From: Burkholderia plantarii
Lineage (GTDB): Bacteria > Pseudomonadota > Gammaproteobacteria > Burkholderiales > Burkholderiaceae
Assembly: GCF_001411805.1 (NCBI RefSeq)
Contig: NZ_CP007212.1
Span: 682,001-746,000 of the forward strand
Reading direction: 5' to 3'
Length of the DNA: 64,000 nucleotides
Below are positions 17,380 to 27,555 of the stretch, in pieces (the stretch's first letter is position 1; every line of letters begins with the position of its first letter). The position numbers were made by a program, and so were the translations under genes. Below the pieces are notes generated by a model. The model was given only the letters and a program-made list of their open reading frames with translations. It was not told the DNA's origin and made no database searches.

Positions 17380-19029
17380 TCAGGCCGCCAGCATTTCCTT
17401 CGCGTGCTTGCGCGTGGTGGCCGTGATCTCGAGCCCGCCGAGCATCCGCGCGACTTCCTCGACGCGGCTCGCGCGGTCGAGCGGCGTGACGGTCGAGACC
17501 GTGCCGCCGGCCGCGTCGAGCCCCTTGGCGACCTGGAAATGATGATCGCCGCGCGCGGCCACCTGCGGCAGGTGCGTGACGCAGAGCACCTGCCGGTCGC
17601 GGCCGAGCTGGTGCAGCAGCCGCCCGACCACCTCGGCCACGCCGCCGCCGATGCCGGTGTCCACTTCGTCGAAGATCAGCGTCGGCGTGAGGCTCGCGGC
17701 GCTCGCGATCACCGCCAGCGCGAGGCTGATGCGCGCGAGTTCGCCGCCCGAGGCGACCTTCGCGAGCGGCCGCGGCGGCACGCCCGGGTGGCCCGCCACG
17801 CGGAATTCGATCTGCTCCAGCCCGTGCGGGCCGCCTTCGGCGAGCGGCACCAGCGTCACGTCGAAGCTGCCACCCGCCATCGACAGTTCCTGCATCGCGG
17901 CCGTAACCGCCGCGCCGAGCGCGCCGGCGGCCTGCGCGCGTGCCTCGGACAGCGCGCGCGCGTCGGCCAGGTAGGTCTGCTTCGCGCGCGCGGCCGCGTC
18001 CTCGAGCGCGCTCAGATCGGCCGCCGCGTCGAGCGCGGCGAGCTGCTCGCGGCGCGCCATGTGTTCGTCGTGCAGCGTGTCGGGCGGCAGCCGGAACTTG
18101 CGCGCGGCCGTGTGCAGCGCGTCGAGCCGCGCCTCCACCTGCGCGAGCCGCTCCGGATCGAGTTCGAGCCGTTGCGCGTAGTGCGACAGCGAATAGCCGG
18201 CCTCGCGCAGCTGGATCTCGGCCGGATCGAGCGCGGCCAGCACGTCGTTGAGCGTCGGATCGATCGAGGCCAGCTGGCGCACCTTCGAGATCACGCCGCC
18301 GAGCTGCCGCAGCAGCGCGTCGTCGGATTCGGAGATCGCGAGCAGCGCGCCCTGCACGCCGCGGATCAGGCTCGCCGAATGCGTGAGCCGGCCGTGCTCG
18401 GCGTTCACTTCGTCCCATTCGCCGGGCTGCGGCGCGAGCTTGTCGAGTTCGGCGAGCTGCCAGGCGAGCTTCTCGCGCTCGAGCTGCAACTCGCGTTCGT
18501 GGACCTGCGCGGCCTCGATCTTCTGCAGCGCGTCGCGCCACGCGCGCCAGCCGCGCGCCACCACCGCCGCCTCGGCGGCGAGCCCGGCGTGCGTGTCGAA
18601 CAGCTCGCGCTGCGCGTCGGGCCGCATCAGCAACTGGTGCGCGTGCTGGCCGTGGACGTCCACCAGCATCTCGCCCAGTTCGCGCAACTGCGACAGCGTC
18701 GCGCTGGTGCCGTTGATGAACGCGCGCGAGCGGCCGTTCGCGTCGATGACGCGGCGCAGCATCACGCTGTCGTCGGCGTCGAACGCATGGACGTCGAGCC
18801 ATTGCGCGACGCGGTCGTGCGGCGTGAATTCGGCGGTGATGTCGGCGCGCTGGCAGCCGGCGCGCACCACGCTGGCGTCGGCGCGCTCGCCGAGCGCGAG
18901 CGCCAGCGCGTCGATCAGGATCGACTTGCCGGCGCCGGTCTCGCCGGAGAACACGGTGAAGCCGGCATCGAATTCGAGGTCGAGCCGGGCGACGATGACG
19001 AAGTCGCGGATCGAGAGATGACGAAGCAT
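17380..19029 (-). CDS. recN: DNA repair protein RecN
   Basis: An SMC-like ATPase used in recombinational repair of double-strand breaks. The 549 residues show Walker A (GETGAGKSI at 29-37), a central coiled-coil region rich in Ala, Glu and Leu (about 160-360), and the C-terminal signature and Walker B (LIFDEVDTGIGGGVAEVVG near 446-464). Length and motif spacing match the family. It starts at an ATG 19 bp after nadK on the same strand, the common nadK-recN operon. No LexA box could be assigned upstream. Identification is firm. Confidence 0.97.
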   Translation of the reverse strand: MLRHLSIRDFVIVARLDLEFDAGFTVFSGETGAGKSILIDALALALGERADASVVRAGCQRADITAEFTPHDRVAQWLDVHAFDADDSVMLRRVIDANGRSRAFINGTSATLSQLRELGEMLVDVHGQHAHQLLMRPDAQRELFDTHAGLAAEAAVVARGWRAWRDALQKIEAAQVHERELQLEREKLAWQLAELDKLAPQPGEWDEVNAEHGRLTHSASLIRGVQGALLAISESDDALLRQLGGVISKVRQLASIDPTLNDVLAALDPAEIQLREAGYSLSHYAQRLELDPERLAQVEARLDALHTAARKFRLPPDTLHDEHMARREQLAALDAAADLSALEDAAARAKQTYLADARALSEARAQAAGALGAAVTAAMQELSMAGGSFDVTLVPLAEGGPHGLEQIEFRVAGHPGVPPRPLAKVASGGELARISLALAVIASAASLTPTLIFDEVDTGIGGGVAEVVGRLLHQLGRDRQVLCVTHLPQVAARGDHHFQVAKGLDAAGGTVSTVTPLDRASRVEEVARMLGGLEITATTRKHAKEMLAA

Positions 19030-19048
19030 GATGTCGGGCGCGGCCGCG

Positions 19049-19951
19049 TCAGGATTCCGGATCGTCGTCGTGCGACGGATGTTCGTTCCAGTGCAGCTTC
19101 TTGCGCAGCGTCGTGTAATAGCTGTAGCCGACCGGGTGCAGGAACGGCACGGTGTGTCGCGAGCGCCGCACCTCGATCGTGTCGTTCAGTTGCAGCGCGG
19201 TGAACGACTGCATGTCGAAGTTCACGTTGACGTCGCGCCCGCCGATGATCTGGATGCCGACCTTGACGTCGTCGGGCAGCACGATCGGGCGGTTCGACAG
19301 CGCGTGCGGCGCGATCGGCACCAGCACGATGCCCTGCAGCTGCGGGTGCAGGATCGGCCCGGCCGAGGACAGCGCGTAGGCCGTCGAGCCGGTCGGGGTG
19401 GCGACGATCAGGCCGTCCGAGCGCTGGTTGTACATGAAGCGGCCGTCCACCGACACGCGCAGCTCGGCCATGCCGGAGAAGCCGCTGCGGTTCACCACCA
19501 CGTCGTTGAACGCGAGTGCGTGATAGATCGGTTCGCCGTCGCGCACGATGCGCGCCTCGAGCAGCGTGCGCTCCTCGCGCTCGAAGCTGCCCGACAGCAT
19601 CTGCGGCACGAGTTCGAGCATCTCCGAGGCGGAAATGTCGGTGATGAAGCCGAGCCGGCCGTGGTTGATGCCGATCAACGGCGTCCGGTAGGGCGCGAGC
19701 TGGCGGCCGATGCCGAGCATCGTGCCGTCGCCGCCGAGCACGATCGCGAGGTCGGCGCGCGCGCCGATCTCGCTCGGCGTAAGCGCCGGGTGGCCGTCGA
19801 TGCCGTACTCGCGCGCCGTTTCGGCTTCGAACACGACCTCGAGCCCGCGCTGCGTGATGGCGGCGGCGAGCGCGGCGAGCGGTTCGGCGATGCCGGGCGT
19901 GTTGCTGCGCCCGACGAGCGCGACGGTCTGGAACAGGTTACCGGTTTTCAT
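19049..19951 (-). CDS. nadK: NAD kinase
   Basis: This cytoplasmic enzyme phosphorylates NAD to NADP with ATP or polyphosphate. The 300-residue protein has the hallmark GGDGTML at residues 73-79, the substrate loop [12 protein letters not shown], and [15 protein letters not shown] for the NAD-binding C-terminal domain. Size matches bacterial NadK. It is the first gene of a nadK-recN unit and is divergent from hrcA across 122 bp; in E. coli, too, nadK lies next to grpE and recN. Identification is firm. Confidence 0.97.
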   Translation of the reverse strand: MKTGNLFQTVALVGRSNTPGIAEPLAALAAAITQRGLEVVFEAETAREYGIDGHPALTPSEIGARADLAIVLGGDGTMLGIGRQLAPYRTPLIGINHGRLGFITDISASEMLELVPQMLSGSFEREERTLLEARIVRDGEPIYHALAFNDVVVNRSGFSGMAELRVSVDGRFMYNQRSDGLIVATPTGSTAYALSSAGPILHPQLQGIVLVPIAPHALSNRPIVLPDDVKVGIQIIGGRDVNVNFDMQSFTALQLNDTIEVRRSRHTVPFLHPVGYSYYTTLRKKLHWNEHPSHDDDPES

Positions 19952-20073
19952 GCCGGCATTACACCATAGCTGGATGACGAAAAGGAACCGGCCGAGCGGC
20001 CGGGGAGCAGGGCGGGCGGGGCGGGCGCCGGAAATCTCGCGGGCGCCGCCCGGTTGCGCTAGAATTTTCCTTC

Positions 20074-21096
20074 ATGTTAGATCCCCGCGCCCGAACCCTC
20101 CTCAAGACCCTGATCGAACGGTATATCGCCGACGGTCAGCCGGTCGGCTCGCGCACGTTGTCCCGGTATTCCGGTCTCGAACTGAGCCCGGCCACGATCC
20201 GCAACGTGATGTCCGACCTGGAGGAACTCGGCCTCGTGTCGAGCCCGCATACCTCGGCCGGCCGCGTGCCGACGCCGCGCGGCTACCGGATGTTCGTCGA
20301 CACGCTGCTGAGCGTGGAGTCGCCGATCGACGATGCGGCCGTGACGCGGCTCGTGCAGACCACGCTGCAGGCGGGCGAGCCGCAGCAGAAGGTGGTGGCG
20401 GCCGCGGCCAGCGTGCTGTCGAACCTCTCGCAGTTCGCCGGCGTGGTGCTGACGCCGCGCCGCAGCCACGTGTTCAAGCAGATCGAGTTCATGCGGCTGT
20501 CGGACAAGCGCATCCTGCTGATCATCGTGACGCCCGAGGGCGACGTGCAGAACCGCATGATGGCCACCCAGCGCGATTACTCGTCGTCGCAGCTGACCGA
20601 GGCCTCGAACTACATCAACGCCAATTTCGCCGGGCTGTCGTTCGACGAGGTGCGGCGGCGCCTGCGCGAGGAAATCGACGCGCTGCGCGGCGACATGACG
20701 GCGCTGATGCACGCGGCCGTCACCGCCAGCACCGAGGCCTCCGACGACGAGGACACGCTGCTGATCTCGGGCGAGCGCAACCTGCTCGAGGTGGCCGACC
20801 TGTCGTCGGACATGGCGCGGCTGCGCAAGCTGTTCGACGTGTTCGACCAGAAGACGAGCCTGCTGCAGCTGCTCGACGTGTCGAGCCACGCGCAGGGCGT
20901 GCAGATCTTCATCGGCGGGGAATCGACGCTGGTGCCGATCGACGAAATGAGCGTCGTGACGGCGCCCTACGAGGTCAACGGCAAGATCGTCGGCACGCTC
21001 GGCGTGATCGGGCCGACCCGGATGGCCTACAACCGCGTGATTCCGATCGTCGACATTACCGCGCGCCTGCTGTCGCTGACGCTGAGCCAGCAGTGA
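20074..21096 (+). CDS. hrcA: Heat-inducible transcription repressor HrcA
   Basis: A 340-residue repressor that binds CIRCE operators upstream of groESL-type and related chaperone genes and is kept active by GroEL. The N-terminal winged helix (about 1-75, with [15 protein letters not shown] as the recognition region and [15 protein letters not shown] after it) and the C-terminal HrcA domain ending in [11 protein letters not shown] are visible. A TAGAAT -10-like element at 20060-20065 lies very close to the ATG, so the transcript may be almost leaderless. No CIRCE element was found near any gene in the window, so its targets must be elsewhere. Confidence 0.96.
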   Translation: MLDPRARTLLKTLIERYIADGQPVGSRTLSRYSGLELSPATIRNVMSDLEELGLVSSPHTSAGRVPTPRGYRMFVDTLLSVESPIDDAAVTRLVQTTLQAGEPQQKVVAAAASVLSNLSQFAGVVLTPRRSHVFKQIEFMRLSDKRILLIIVTPEGDVQNRMMATQRDYSSSQLTEASNYINANFAGLSFDEVRRRLREEIDALRGDMTALMHAAVTASTEASDDEDTLLISGERNLLEVADLSSDMARLRKLFDVFDQKTSLLQLLDVSSHAQGVQIFIGGESTLVPIDEMSVVTAPYEVNGKIVGTLGVIGPTRMAYNRVIPIVDITARLLSLTLSQQ

Positions 21097-21183
21097 CGCT
21101 GCCCGCGGCACGGGCCGCCCGGCCTTGCCTATGCGCGCGTCGGGGTCATTGGGGCGGCACCGGTCGCGCCGTGGCGCCGTCGC

Positions 21184-21189
21184 TATAAT
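21184..21189 (+). promoter_or_regulatory. Consensus -10 element (TATAAT) for hemH
   Basis: A perfect TATAAT hexamer 38 bp before the hemH start. The position 17 bp upstream holds no good -35, so the promoter may rely on an extended -10 or an activator. Confidence 0.5.
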
Positions 21190-21227
21190 GAGGATCGTTC
21201 GATCCGGGGCTCAGGCCCACCCCCTTC

Positions 21228-22295
21228 ATGCGTTTTGATCTCGAACCGCCGTCGCAACACGCCGCGGCACATCGCGTCGCCGTCCTGCTCGTCAATCTCG
21301 GCACGCCCGACGAACCCACGCCGGGCGCGGTGCGGCGCTACCTCGCGCAGTTCCTGTCCGATCCCCGTGTCGTCGAAATCCCGGCCATCGCCTGGCAGCC
21401 GATCCTGCGCGGGCTGATCCTGCCGTTCCGCTCGCGCGCCTCGGCGAAGAAATACCGCTCGGTCTGGATGCCGGAAGGCTCGCCGCTGCGCGTGTTCACC
21501 GAGCGGCAGGTCGAGGGCCTGCGCCCGCTGTTCGCCGCCAACGGCTATCAGGTGCTGATCGATTACGCGATGCGCTACGGCACGCCCGACATCGGCACGG
21601 TGCTCGGCCAGCTCAAGCGTGCCGGCACCGAGCGCGTGCTGCTGGTGCCGATGTATCCGCAGTATTCGTCGTCGACCACGGCCACCGCGTTCGACGCGGC
21701 GTTCGCCGCGCTCGGCCGCATGCGCAACCAGCTCGAGGTCCGCACGCTGCGTCACTACGCCGACCATCCCGCCTATATCCACGCGCTCGCCGAGCAGGTC
21801 CGCCATTACTGGGCCGAGCACGGGCGCCCCGATTTCGCGGCCGGCGACAAGCTGGTGCTGAGTTTCCACGGCGTGCCCAAGCGCACGCTCGATCTCGGCG
21901 ATCCCTACCATGACCAGTGCCAGCAGACGGCCGCGCTGTTGATGGCGGCGCTCGAACTGACCACGCTCGAATGCCGCGTCACGTTCCAGTCGCGCTTCGG
22001 CAAGGCCGAGTGGCTGCAGCCCTACACGGCGCCGACGCTGCGCGAGCTTGGCGCGGCCGGCGTGAAGCGCGCCGACGTGTTCTGCCCCGGCTTCACGGCT
22101 GACTGCCTCGAGACGATCGAGGAAATCGGCATGGAGGTGCGCGACGAGTTCCTGCACGGCGGCGGCGGCACGTTCCACCGGATTCCGTGCCTGAACGCGT
22201 CGCCGGCCTGGATCGACGCGCTCGGCCAGATCGTGGCCGAGAACCTGCAGGGCTGGCCGGTGCGCGCGCCGGCGGCGGCCGACGCGGCGGCATGA
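21228..22295 (+). CDS. hemH: Ferrochelatase
   Basis: The last enzyme of protohaem synthesis; it inserts Fe2+ into protoporphyrin IX at the inner face of the membrane. The 355 residues include the N-terminal [14 protein letters not shown] strand typical of Hem[14 protein letters not shown], and the catalytic His region [21 protein letters not shown]. No membrane segment is present, as expected for a peripheral enzyme. The ATG has no clear Shine-Dalgarno. It sits between hrcA and hslR, all on the plus strand; this grouping beside heat-shock genes is common in betaproteobacteria. Identification is firm. Confidence 0.96.
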   Translation: MRFDLEPPSQHAAAHRVAVLLVNLGTPDEPTPGAVRRYLAQFLSDPRVVEIPAIAWQPILRGLILPFRSRASAKKYRSVWMPEGSPLRVFTERQVEGLRPLFAANGYQVLIDYAMRYGTPDIGTVLGQLKRAGTERVLLVPMYPQYSSSTTATAFDAAFAALGRMRNQLEVRTLRHYADHPAYIHALAEQVRHYWAEHGRPDFAAGDKLVLSFHGVPKRTLDLGDPYHDQCQQTAALLMAALELTTLECRVTFQSRFGKAEWLQPYTAPTLRELGAAGVKRADVFCPGFTADCLETIEEIGMEVRDEFLHGGGGTFHRIPCLNASPAWIDALGQIVAENLQGWPVRAPAAADAAA

Positions 22296-22339
22296 AGGCG
22301 GACCGGCCGCGCGGCGGCCATTGAGACGGGAAGGCTCCG

Positions 22340-22747
22340 ATGAATTACCGAATTTCGACCGAACCGGGCGCGAAGCTGCGCATCGACAAATGGCTGTGGG
22401 CCGCGCGCTTCTTCAAGACGCGCTCGCTCGCGGCCGATGCCGTCGAGAAAGGGCGGGTGCGGATCGGCGGGGCGCCCGTCAAGCCGTCAAAGGACGTGCG
22501 GGTGGGCGACCGCGTCGAGGTGACGATCGACACGGCGGTCTGGCAGGTCGACGTGCTCGGCATCTGCGACCTGCGCGGGCCGGCCGCGATCGCGCAGACT
22601 CTCTATGCGGAAACCGGGGAGGGCCGCGCGAAGCGGCTTGCCGAACTGGAGCGGCGACGGCATTATCGCGAGCCGGCCGCCGAGCTGCACGGCCGGCCGA
22701 CCAAGCGTGACCGCCGGATCATCGACAAACTTTCGAATGGGCGCTGA
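22340..22747 (+). CDS. hslR: S4-domain RNA-binding heat-shock protein, Hsp15 type
   Basis: A 135-residue ribosome-associated protein that in E. coli recovers stalled 50S subunits carrying peptidyl-tRNA after heat shock. The S4 RNA-binding domain covers about residues 14-75 (LRIDKWLWAARFFKTRSLA through VRVGDRVEVTI), and the basic C-terminal tail (LERRRHY, PTKRDRRIIDKL) matches Hsp15. It follows hemH by 44 bp and likely shares its transcript. Its 3' end overlaps the stop of the small minus-strand gene at 22719-22880 by 29 bp. Position next to grpE and dnaK fits a heat-shock role. Confidence 0.92.
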   Translation: MNYRISTEPGAKLRIDKWLWAARFFKTRSLAADAVEKGRVRIGGAPVKPSKDVRVGDRVEVTIDTAVWQVDVLGICDLRGPAAIAQTLYAETGEGRAKRLAELERRRHYREPAAELHGRPTKRDRRIIDKLSNGR

Positions 22748-22880
22748 AGAGGCGCTCGAACGTCGCCCGGGCGCTGCCGTATTCGGTATTGCGGTCGGTG
22801 ACGGCGCCCGACAGACAGATGGTGGTGGTGCCGGCCGCCAACACCAGCGCGACCACCGATATCGCAAAGGTCAGTTTCAC
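22719..22880 (-). CDS. Small predicted secreted or membrane protein (53 aa)
   Basis: A GTG-initiated 53-codon gene. It is called because a strong Shine-Dalgarno (GAGGGGAG on the minus strand) lies at ideal spacing before the GTG, and because the product has a clear N-terminal signal or membrane segment: the start reads KLTFAISVVALVLAAGTTT after the initiator. The remaining 30 residues (AVTDRNTEYGSARATFERLF near the end) are hydrophilic with two Cys in the protein. It does not match a family I know. Its 3' end overlaps hslR tail to tail. The frame extends upstream, but only the GTG has a ribosome site. Confidence 0.6.
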   Translation of the reverse strand: MKLTFAISVVALVLAAGTTTICLSGAVTDRNTEYGSARATFERLFSAHSKVCR

Positions 22881-23323
22881 GGTACTCCCCTCGGGAAGGC
22901 AGGCGGGACGGGTTCGGTGGGAGGCTGCCTGACGGACCATGGTGGGAACCGTGCTTGCTCGGGCAACCTGTACCAAAGTGTAGTGTAGTGCCCGAAGCCG
23001 ATCCAGTGAGGCGCGGGTAACGGTTGTTACGGCGGGTTTCGCCAGGCCGCCGGACCGTTCGGTCGCCTGGCGGTGGAACCGGTGCCGTTCCGGCATTGTC
23101 TCCGAACTGGCACCGCGGCGCTCGAGAATCGCCCGGTTCCGGGCCGAAATCCGGTCCCGGACCGGCTCGAACGGGTCCAAACCGGCCGATTTCGTCGCGC
23201 TGTCCGAAAGACCCTCTTGAAAATGTTGTCTTCGGCCTTATCTGCGCCAACGTTGTGCGGCGGTGCGTTCCCGTGCGAGGCGCCGCCGGTCTGGCTTTCA
23301 TCACTCAATTCGATTTCAGCGAC
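22881..23323. other. 443-bp divergent intergenic region before grpE
   Basis: It lies between the small secreted-protein gene (minus) and grpE (plus). It contains the grpE sigma-32 promoter at 23216-23243. The middle part is rich in CCGGT/ACCGG words (for example 23130-23190) that could form several hairpins but show no clear terminator or known RNA. Confidence 0.5.
23216..23243 (+). promoter_or_regulatory. Sigma-32 heat-shock promoter of grpE
   Basis: CTTGAAA (-35), a 13-bp spacer and CCTTATCT (-10) closely match the sigma-32 consensus CTTGAAA / CCCCATNT. It lies 80 bp upstream of the grpE ATG. Confidence 0.8.
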
Positions 23324-23881
23324 ATGGAAAACACGCAAGAGAATCCGGCTGGTCAACCGGCCGACGAGAGCGGCCGCGACGCGCAGGCTGCGCAACCCCA
23401 GGCCGCCGAAGTGCCGCCGGCGGCGGGCGAGGCCGAGGCCGCGCTGGCCGAGGCGCAAGCCAGGATCGCCGACCTGCAGGAAAGCTTCCTGCGGGCCAAG
23501 GCCGAGACCGAGAACGTGCGCCGCCGCGGCCAGGACGACGTCGCCAAGGCCCACAAATTCGCGATCGAGAGCTTCGCCGAGCACCTGCTGCCGGTGATCG
23601 ACAGCCTCGAGGCCGCCGTCGGCGACAAGTCCGACGACATCGCGAAGGTCCGCGAAGGCGTCGAGCTGACGCTGCGCCAGTTGCAGAGCGCGCTCGAAAA
23701 GGGCCGCGTGCAGGTGATCGACCCGGTCGGCGCGAAGTTCGATCCGCACCAGCACCAGGCGATCTCGATGGTGCCGGCCGAGCAGGAGCCGAACACCGTC
23801 GTCACCGTGTTGCAAAAGGGCTATACGATCGCCGACCGCGTGCTGCGTCCCGCGCTCGTGACGGTTTCGCAGCCGAAGTAA
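23324..23881 (+). CDS. grpE: Nucleotide exchange factor GrpE
   Basis: A 185-residue co-chaperone that releases ADP from DnaK. The start ATG at 23324 ([10 protein letters not shown]) is chosen since the acidic, Ala/Glu-rich disordered N-terminus (about 1-40) is typical. A long helical region follows ([33 protein letters not shown], about 42-75), and the beta domain near the C-terminus holds [13 protein letters not shown] and [17 protein letters not shown]. Transcription is from a sigma-32 promoter 80 bp upstream, separate from hrcA-hemH-hslR. It precedes dnaK on the same strand. Identification is firm. Confidence 0.96.
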   Translation: MENTQENPAGQPADESGRDAQAAQPQAAEVPPAAGEAEAALAEAQARIADLQESFLRAKAETENVRRRGQDDVAKAHKFAIESFAEHLLPVIDSLEAAVGDKSDDIAKVREGVELTLRQLQSALEKGRVQVIDPVGAKFDPHQHQAISMVPAEQEPNTVVTVLQKGYTIADRVLRPALVTVSQPK

Positions 23882-23960
23882 GCGCGCGGCTGGCGCGAAA
23901 TCGGCGCGTCGCCCGCATGACATCGGCATGACTCAAGCATGATTTGAGCGTTTCCGGCCC

Positions 23961-23996
23961 CGCCGCCGGCGCCGCGCCTCGTGCGCGCCGGCGGCG
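23961..23996. terminator. GC-rich hairpin downstream of grpE
   Basis: A perfect 12-bp stem (CGCCGCCGGCGC and its complement) with a 12-base loop, 79 bp after the grpE stop. There is no T-tract; it may be a Rho-dependent or partial terminator between grpE and dnaK. Confidence 0.45.
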
Positions 23997-24120
23997 CGGC
24001 CGCGTGACGTTCCGGAGCCGGGCGCGGCGGGTTGCGCCCGGCTTCGTGTTGATAAGGGGCCGTATCGGCCCGCGGCGCCCGCCGATTGAAAAAATTGAAT
24101 AGCCGCATCGCTTTCGGGGT

Positions 24121-24148
24121 CTTGAAAACGGCGCGAACGCACCTATTT
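24121..24148 (+). promoter_or_regulatory. Sigma-32 heat-shock promoter of dnaK
   Basis: CTTGAAA (-35), a 13-bp spacer and ACCTATTT (-10), the same spacing as the grpE promoter. Transcription would begin near 24155, giving a leader of about 80 bases. Confidence 0.75.
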
Positions 24149-24233
24149 CGTGTGCATGGTTGAATTCGGCGCGGCAAACCGGGCAAAACGTCCCGGAATC
24201 CGCAGCAAAACAGAGTTTCTGGAGATTACGAAA

Positions 24234-26186
24234 ATGGGAAAGATCATCGGTATTGACCTCGGGACCACGAACTCGTGCGTGGCCGTGATGGAAGGCAATC
24301 AGGTCAAGGTCATCGAGAACTCGGAAGGCACCCGCACCACGCCGTCGATCATTGCGTACATGGACGACAACGAAGTGCTGGTCGGCGCGCCCGCCAAGCG
24401 CCAGTCCGTGACCAACCCGAAGAACACGCTGTTCGCGGTGAAGCGCCTGATCGGCCGCCGCTTCGAAGAGAAGGAAGTGCAGAAGGACATCGGCCTGATG
24501 CCCTACGCGATCATCAAGGCCGACAACGGCGACGCCTGGGTCGAAGCGCATGGCGAGAAGCTCGCGCCGCCGCAGGTCTCGGCCGAAGTGCTGCGCAAGA
24601 TGAAGAAGACGGCCGAGGACTACCTCGGCGAGCCGGTCACGGAAGCTGTGATCACGGTGCCGGCCTACTTCAACGACAGCCAGCGCCAGGCCACCAAGGA
24701 CGCGGGCCGCATCGCCGGCCTGGAAGTCAAGCGGATCATCAACGAGCCGACCGCGGCCGCGCTCGCGTTCGGCCTCGACAAGGCCGAGAAGGGCGACCGC
24801 AAGATCGCCGTGTATGACCTCGGCGGCGGCACGTTCGACGTGTCGATCATCGAGATCGCGGACGTGGACGGCGAAATGCAGTTCGAAGTGCTGTCGACCA
24901 ACGGCGACACGTTCCTCGGCGGCGAGGACTTCGACCAACGCATCATCGATTACATCATCGGCGAGTTCAAGAAGGAGCAGGGCGTCGACCTGTCGAAGGA
25001 CGTGCTCGCGCTGCAGCGCCTGAAGGAAGCGGCCGAAAAGGCGAAGATCGAGCTGTCGTCGAGCCAGCAGACCGAGATCAACCTGCCGTACATCACGGCC
25101 GACGCCTCGGGCCCGAAGCACTTGAACCTGAAGATCACGCGCGCCAAGCTGGAAGCGCTGGTCGAGGAACTGGTCGAGCGCACCATCGAGCCGTGCCGCA
25201 TCGCGATCAAGGACGCCGGCGTGAAGGTGTCGGACATCGACGACGTGATCCTGGTCGGCGGCCAGACGCGCATGCCGAAGGTGCAGGAGAAGGTCAAGGA
25301 GTTCTTCGGCAAGGAACCGCGCCGTGACGTGAACCCGGACGAAGCCGTCGCCGTGGGCGCCGCGATCCAGGGCCAGGTGCTGTCGGGCGACCGCAAGGAC
25401 GTGCTGCTGCTCGACGTGACCCCGCTGTCGCTCGGCATCGAGACGCTCGGCGGCGTGATGACGAAGATGATCAACAAGAACACCACGATCCCGACCAAGC
25501 ACGCGCAGGTCTATTCGACGGCCGACGACAACCAGGGCGCCGTGACGATCAAGGTGTTCCAGGGCGAGCGCGAGATGGCGGCCGGCAACAAGCTGCTCGG
25601 CGAGTTCAACCTCGAAGGCATCCCGCCGGCACCGCGCGGCGTGCCGCAGATCGAGGTGACGTTCGACATCGACGCGAACGGCATCCTGCACGTCGGCGCG
25701 AAGGACAAGGCGACCGGCAAGGAAAACAAGATCACCATCAAGGCGAACTCGGGCCTGTCGGAAGCCGAGATCGACAAGATGATCAAGGACGCCGAAGCGA
25801 ACGCGGCCGAAGACCAGAAGCTGCGTGAGCGCGCCGACGCGCGCAACCAGGGCGACGCGCTGGTCCACAGCACGAAGAAGGCGGTGGCCGAGTACGGCGA
25901 CAAGCTCGACGCCGGCGAGAAGGAAAAGATCGAGGCGGCGCTGAAGGACCTCGAGGACGTGCTGAAGGACACCTCGGCCGAGAAGGAAGCGATCGAGGCG
26001 AAGGTCGAGGCGCTGTCGACGGCTTCGCAGAAGCTTGGTGAAAAGATGTACGCCGACATGCAGGCGCAGCAGGCCGGTGCCGCCGGCGCGGCGGGCGCGG
26101 CCGAAGGCGCGGCGCATGCGGGCGGCGCGAGCGCGGCGGCCGACGACGTCGTCGATGCCGACTTCAAGGAAGTGAAGAAGGACTGA
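24234..26186 (+). CDS. dnaK: Molecular chaperone DnaK (Hsp70)
   Basis: An ATP-dependent chaperone that binds exposed hydrophobic peptides with DnaJ and GrpE. The 650 residues show [13 protein letters not shown] at the N-terminus, [16 protein letters not shown] for the second phosphate loop, the substrate-binding domain with [17 protein letters not shown], an Ala/Gly-rich linker ([20 protein letters not shown]) and the acidic EVKKD tail. The ATG at 24234 follows a GGAG site and gives [10 protein letters not shown]. It is expressed from its own sigma-32 promoter. dnaJ follows after 216 bp, separated by a 15-bp hairpin. Codon use is strongly biased, as in highly expressed genes. Identification is certain. 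Confidence 0.99.
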   Translation: MGKIIGIDLGTTNSCVAVMEGNQVKVIENSEGTRTTPSIIAYMDDNEVLVGAPAKRQSVTNPKNTLFAVKRLIGRRFEEKEVQKDIGLMPYAIIKADNGDAWVEAHGEKLAPPQVSAEVLRKMKKTAEDYLGEPVTEAVITVPAYFNDSQRQATKDAGRIAGLEVKRIINEPTAAALAFGLDKAEKGDRKIAVYDLGGGTFDVSIIEIADVDGEMQFEVLSTNGDTFLGGEDFDQRIIDYIIGEFKKEQGVDLSKDVLALQRLKEAAEKAKIELSSSQQTEINLPYITADASGPKHLNLKITRAKLEALVEELVERTIEPCRIAIKDAGVKVSDIDDVILVGGQTRMPKVQEKVKEFFGKEPRRDVNPDEAVAVGAAIQGQVLSGDRKDVLLLDVTPLSLGIETLGGVMTKMINKNTTIPTKHAQVYSTADDNQGAVTIKVFQGEREMAAGNKLLGEFNLEGIPPAPRGVPQIEVTFDIDANGILHVGAKDKATGKENKITIKANSGLSEAEIDKMIKDAEANAAEDQKLRERADARNQGDALVHSTKKAVAEYGDKLDAGEKEKIEAALKDLEDVLKDTSAEKEAIEAKVEALSTASQKLGEKMYADMQAQQAGAAGAAGAAEGAAHAGGASAAADDVVDADFKEVKKD

Positions 26187-26191
26187 AGTCG

Positions 26192-26225
26192 GGAAGCGGC
26201 CGTGCCGCGCGGCACGGCCGCTTCC
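26192..26225 (+). terminator. Perfect 15-bp hairpin after dnaK
   Basis: Arms GGAAGCGGCCGTGCC and its exact complement with a GCGC loop start 6 bp after the dnaK stop. No T-tract follows, so it may reduce rather than stop read-through into dnaJ, or protect the dnaK 3' end. Confidence 0.65.
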
Positions 26226-26402
26226 GATCCGCCCCGTCACTGCCGGACGGGTGGATCATCCCTGCGCCTGGCGGGCCTTGCGGCTCGCCGGGCACATTCG
26301 TTTTATGGCGGGCGGCGCGCGAGCGCCGCTCTACAGGTCGCAAGACTTTACTGGAAGCGAGAGGAGCCGCCCGCGCGAGGTGCGCGGCGGCAGTGAACCG
26401 AT

Positions 26403-27539
26403 ATGGCGAAACGGGATTACTACGAGGTTCTGGGCGTCGCGAAGAACGCGAGCGACGACGAAATCAAGAAGGCATATCGCAAGCTCGCGATGAAGTACCA
26501 CCCTGACCGCAATCCGGACAGCAAGGATGCGGAAGAGCGTTTCAAGGAGGTGAAGGAAGCCTACGAAATGCTCTCGGACGACCAGAAGCGGGCGGCCTAC
26601 GACCAGTACGGCCACGCGGGCGTCGATCCGAACATGGGCGGCGCTGGCGCGCAGGGCTTCGGCGGCTTCGCCGACGCATTCGGCGACATCTTCGGCGACA
26701 TCTTCGGCCAGGCCGCGGGCGGGGCCGCGCGCGGCGGCCGCGGCGGCCCGCAGGTCTATCGCGGCGCCGACCTGCGCTACAGCATGGAAATCACGCTGGA
26801 GCAGGCCGCGCACGGCTACGAGACGCAGATCCGCGTGCCGAGCTGGGTCTCGTGCGAGATCTGCCACGGCTCCGGCGCGAAGCCGGGCACCAAGCCCGAC
26901 ACCTGCCCGACCTGCCACGGCCAGGGCTCGGTGCGCATGTCGCAGGGTTTCTTCAGCATCCAGCAGACCTGCCCGAAATGCCACGGCACCGGCACCTACA
27001 TCCCGGAACCGTGCGCGCACTGCCACGGCTCGGGCAAGGTGAAGGAAACCAAGACGCTGGAAGTGAAGATCCCGGCCGGGATCGACGACGGCATGCGGAT
27101 CCGCTCGGCCGGCAACGGCGAGCCCGGCATCAATGGCGGGCCGTCGGGCGACCTCTACGTCGAGATCCACATCAAGTCGCACTCGGTGTTCGAGCGCGAC
27201 GGCGACGACCTGCACTGCCAGATGCCGATCCCGTTCACGACGGCGGCGCTGGGCGGCGAGATCGAGGTGCCGACGCTGGCCGGACGCGCCTCGTTCACGG
27301 TGCCGGAAGGCACGCAGTCGGGCAAGACGTTCCGGCTGCGCGGCAAGGGCATCAAGGGGCTGCGTTCGAGCATCGCCGGCGATCTCTACGTCCACGTGCA
27401 GATCGAGACGCCGGTCAAGCTGACCGACGCGCAGCGCGACCTGCTCAAGCAGTTCGAGCAGTCGCTGGCCGAAGGCGGCGGTCGCCACAGCCCGCAGAGC
27501 AAGAGCTGGTTCGACCGGGTGAAGAGCTTCTTCGAGTGA
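26403..27539 (+). CDS. dnaJ: Co-chaperone DnaJ (Hsp40)
   Basis: It delivers unfolded proteins to DnaK and stimulates its ATPase. The 378 residues have the full type I layout: J domain with the HPD tripeptide at 33-35, a Gly/Phe-rich region ([18 protein letters not shown], about 80-100), a zinc domain with four CXXCXGXG motifs ([32 protein letters not shown], about 150-212), and the C-terminal peptide-binding domain. It is 216 bp downstream of dnaK and 16 bp upstream of pabBC, so read-through to the latter is possible. Identification is certain. Confidence 0.98.
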   Translation: MAKRDYYEVLGVAKNASDDEIKKAYRKLAMKYHPDRNPDSKDAEERFKEVKEAYEMLSDDQKRAAYDQYGHAGVDPNMGGAGAQGFGGFADAFGDIFGDIFGQAAGGAARGGRGGPQVYRGADLRYSMEITLEQAAHGYETQIRVPSWVSCEICHGSGAKPGTKPDTCPTCHGQGSVRMSQGFFSIQQTCPKCHGTGTYIPEPCAHCHGSGKVKETKTLEVKIPAGIDDGMRIRSAGNGEPGINGGPSGDLYVEIHIKSHSVFERDGDDLHCQMPIPFTTAALGGEIEVPTLAGRASFTVPEGTQSGKTFRLRGKGIKGLRSSIAGDLYVHVQIETPVKLTDAQRDLLKQFEQSLAEGGGRHSPQSKSWFDRVKSFFE

Positions 27540-27555
27540 CCGGAAGGATGGCGAC

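Larger units (their letters stand above)
23882..24233. other. 352-bp intergenic region grpE-dnaK
   Basis: It contains a 12-bp perfect GC hairpin (23961-23996) after grpE and the dnaK sigma-32 promoter (24121-24148). The length and both signals indicate that dnaK has its own transcription start. An upstream in-frame ATG at 24150 would add 28 unrelated residues to DnaK and was not used. Confidence 0.6.

Noticed and set aside
19952..24233. CIRCE operator expected near hrcA, grpE or dnaK
   Set aside because: No TTAGCACTC-N9-GAGTGCTAA or close variant seen on either strand.
24150..24233. Upstream ATG extending DnaK by 28 residues
   Set aside because: The extension is unlike any DnaK N-terminus, lies right at the predicted transcription start, and the ATG at 24234 has a GGAG ribosome site.
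23802..26240. An 812-codon minus-strand frame opposite dnaK
   Set aside because: Strong codon bias of dnaK leaves the antisense frame free of stops; the product is low-complexity.
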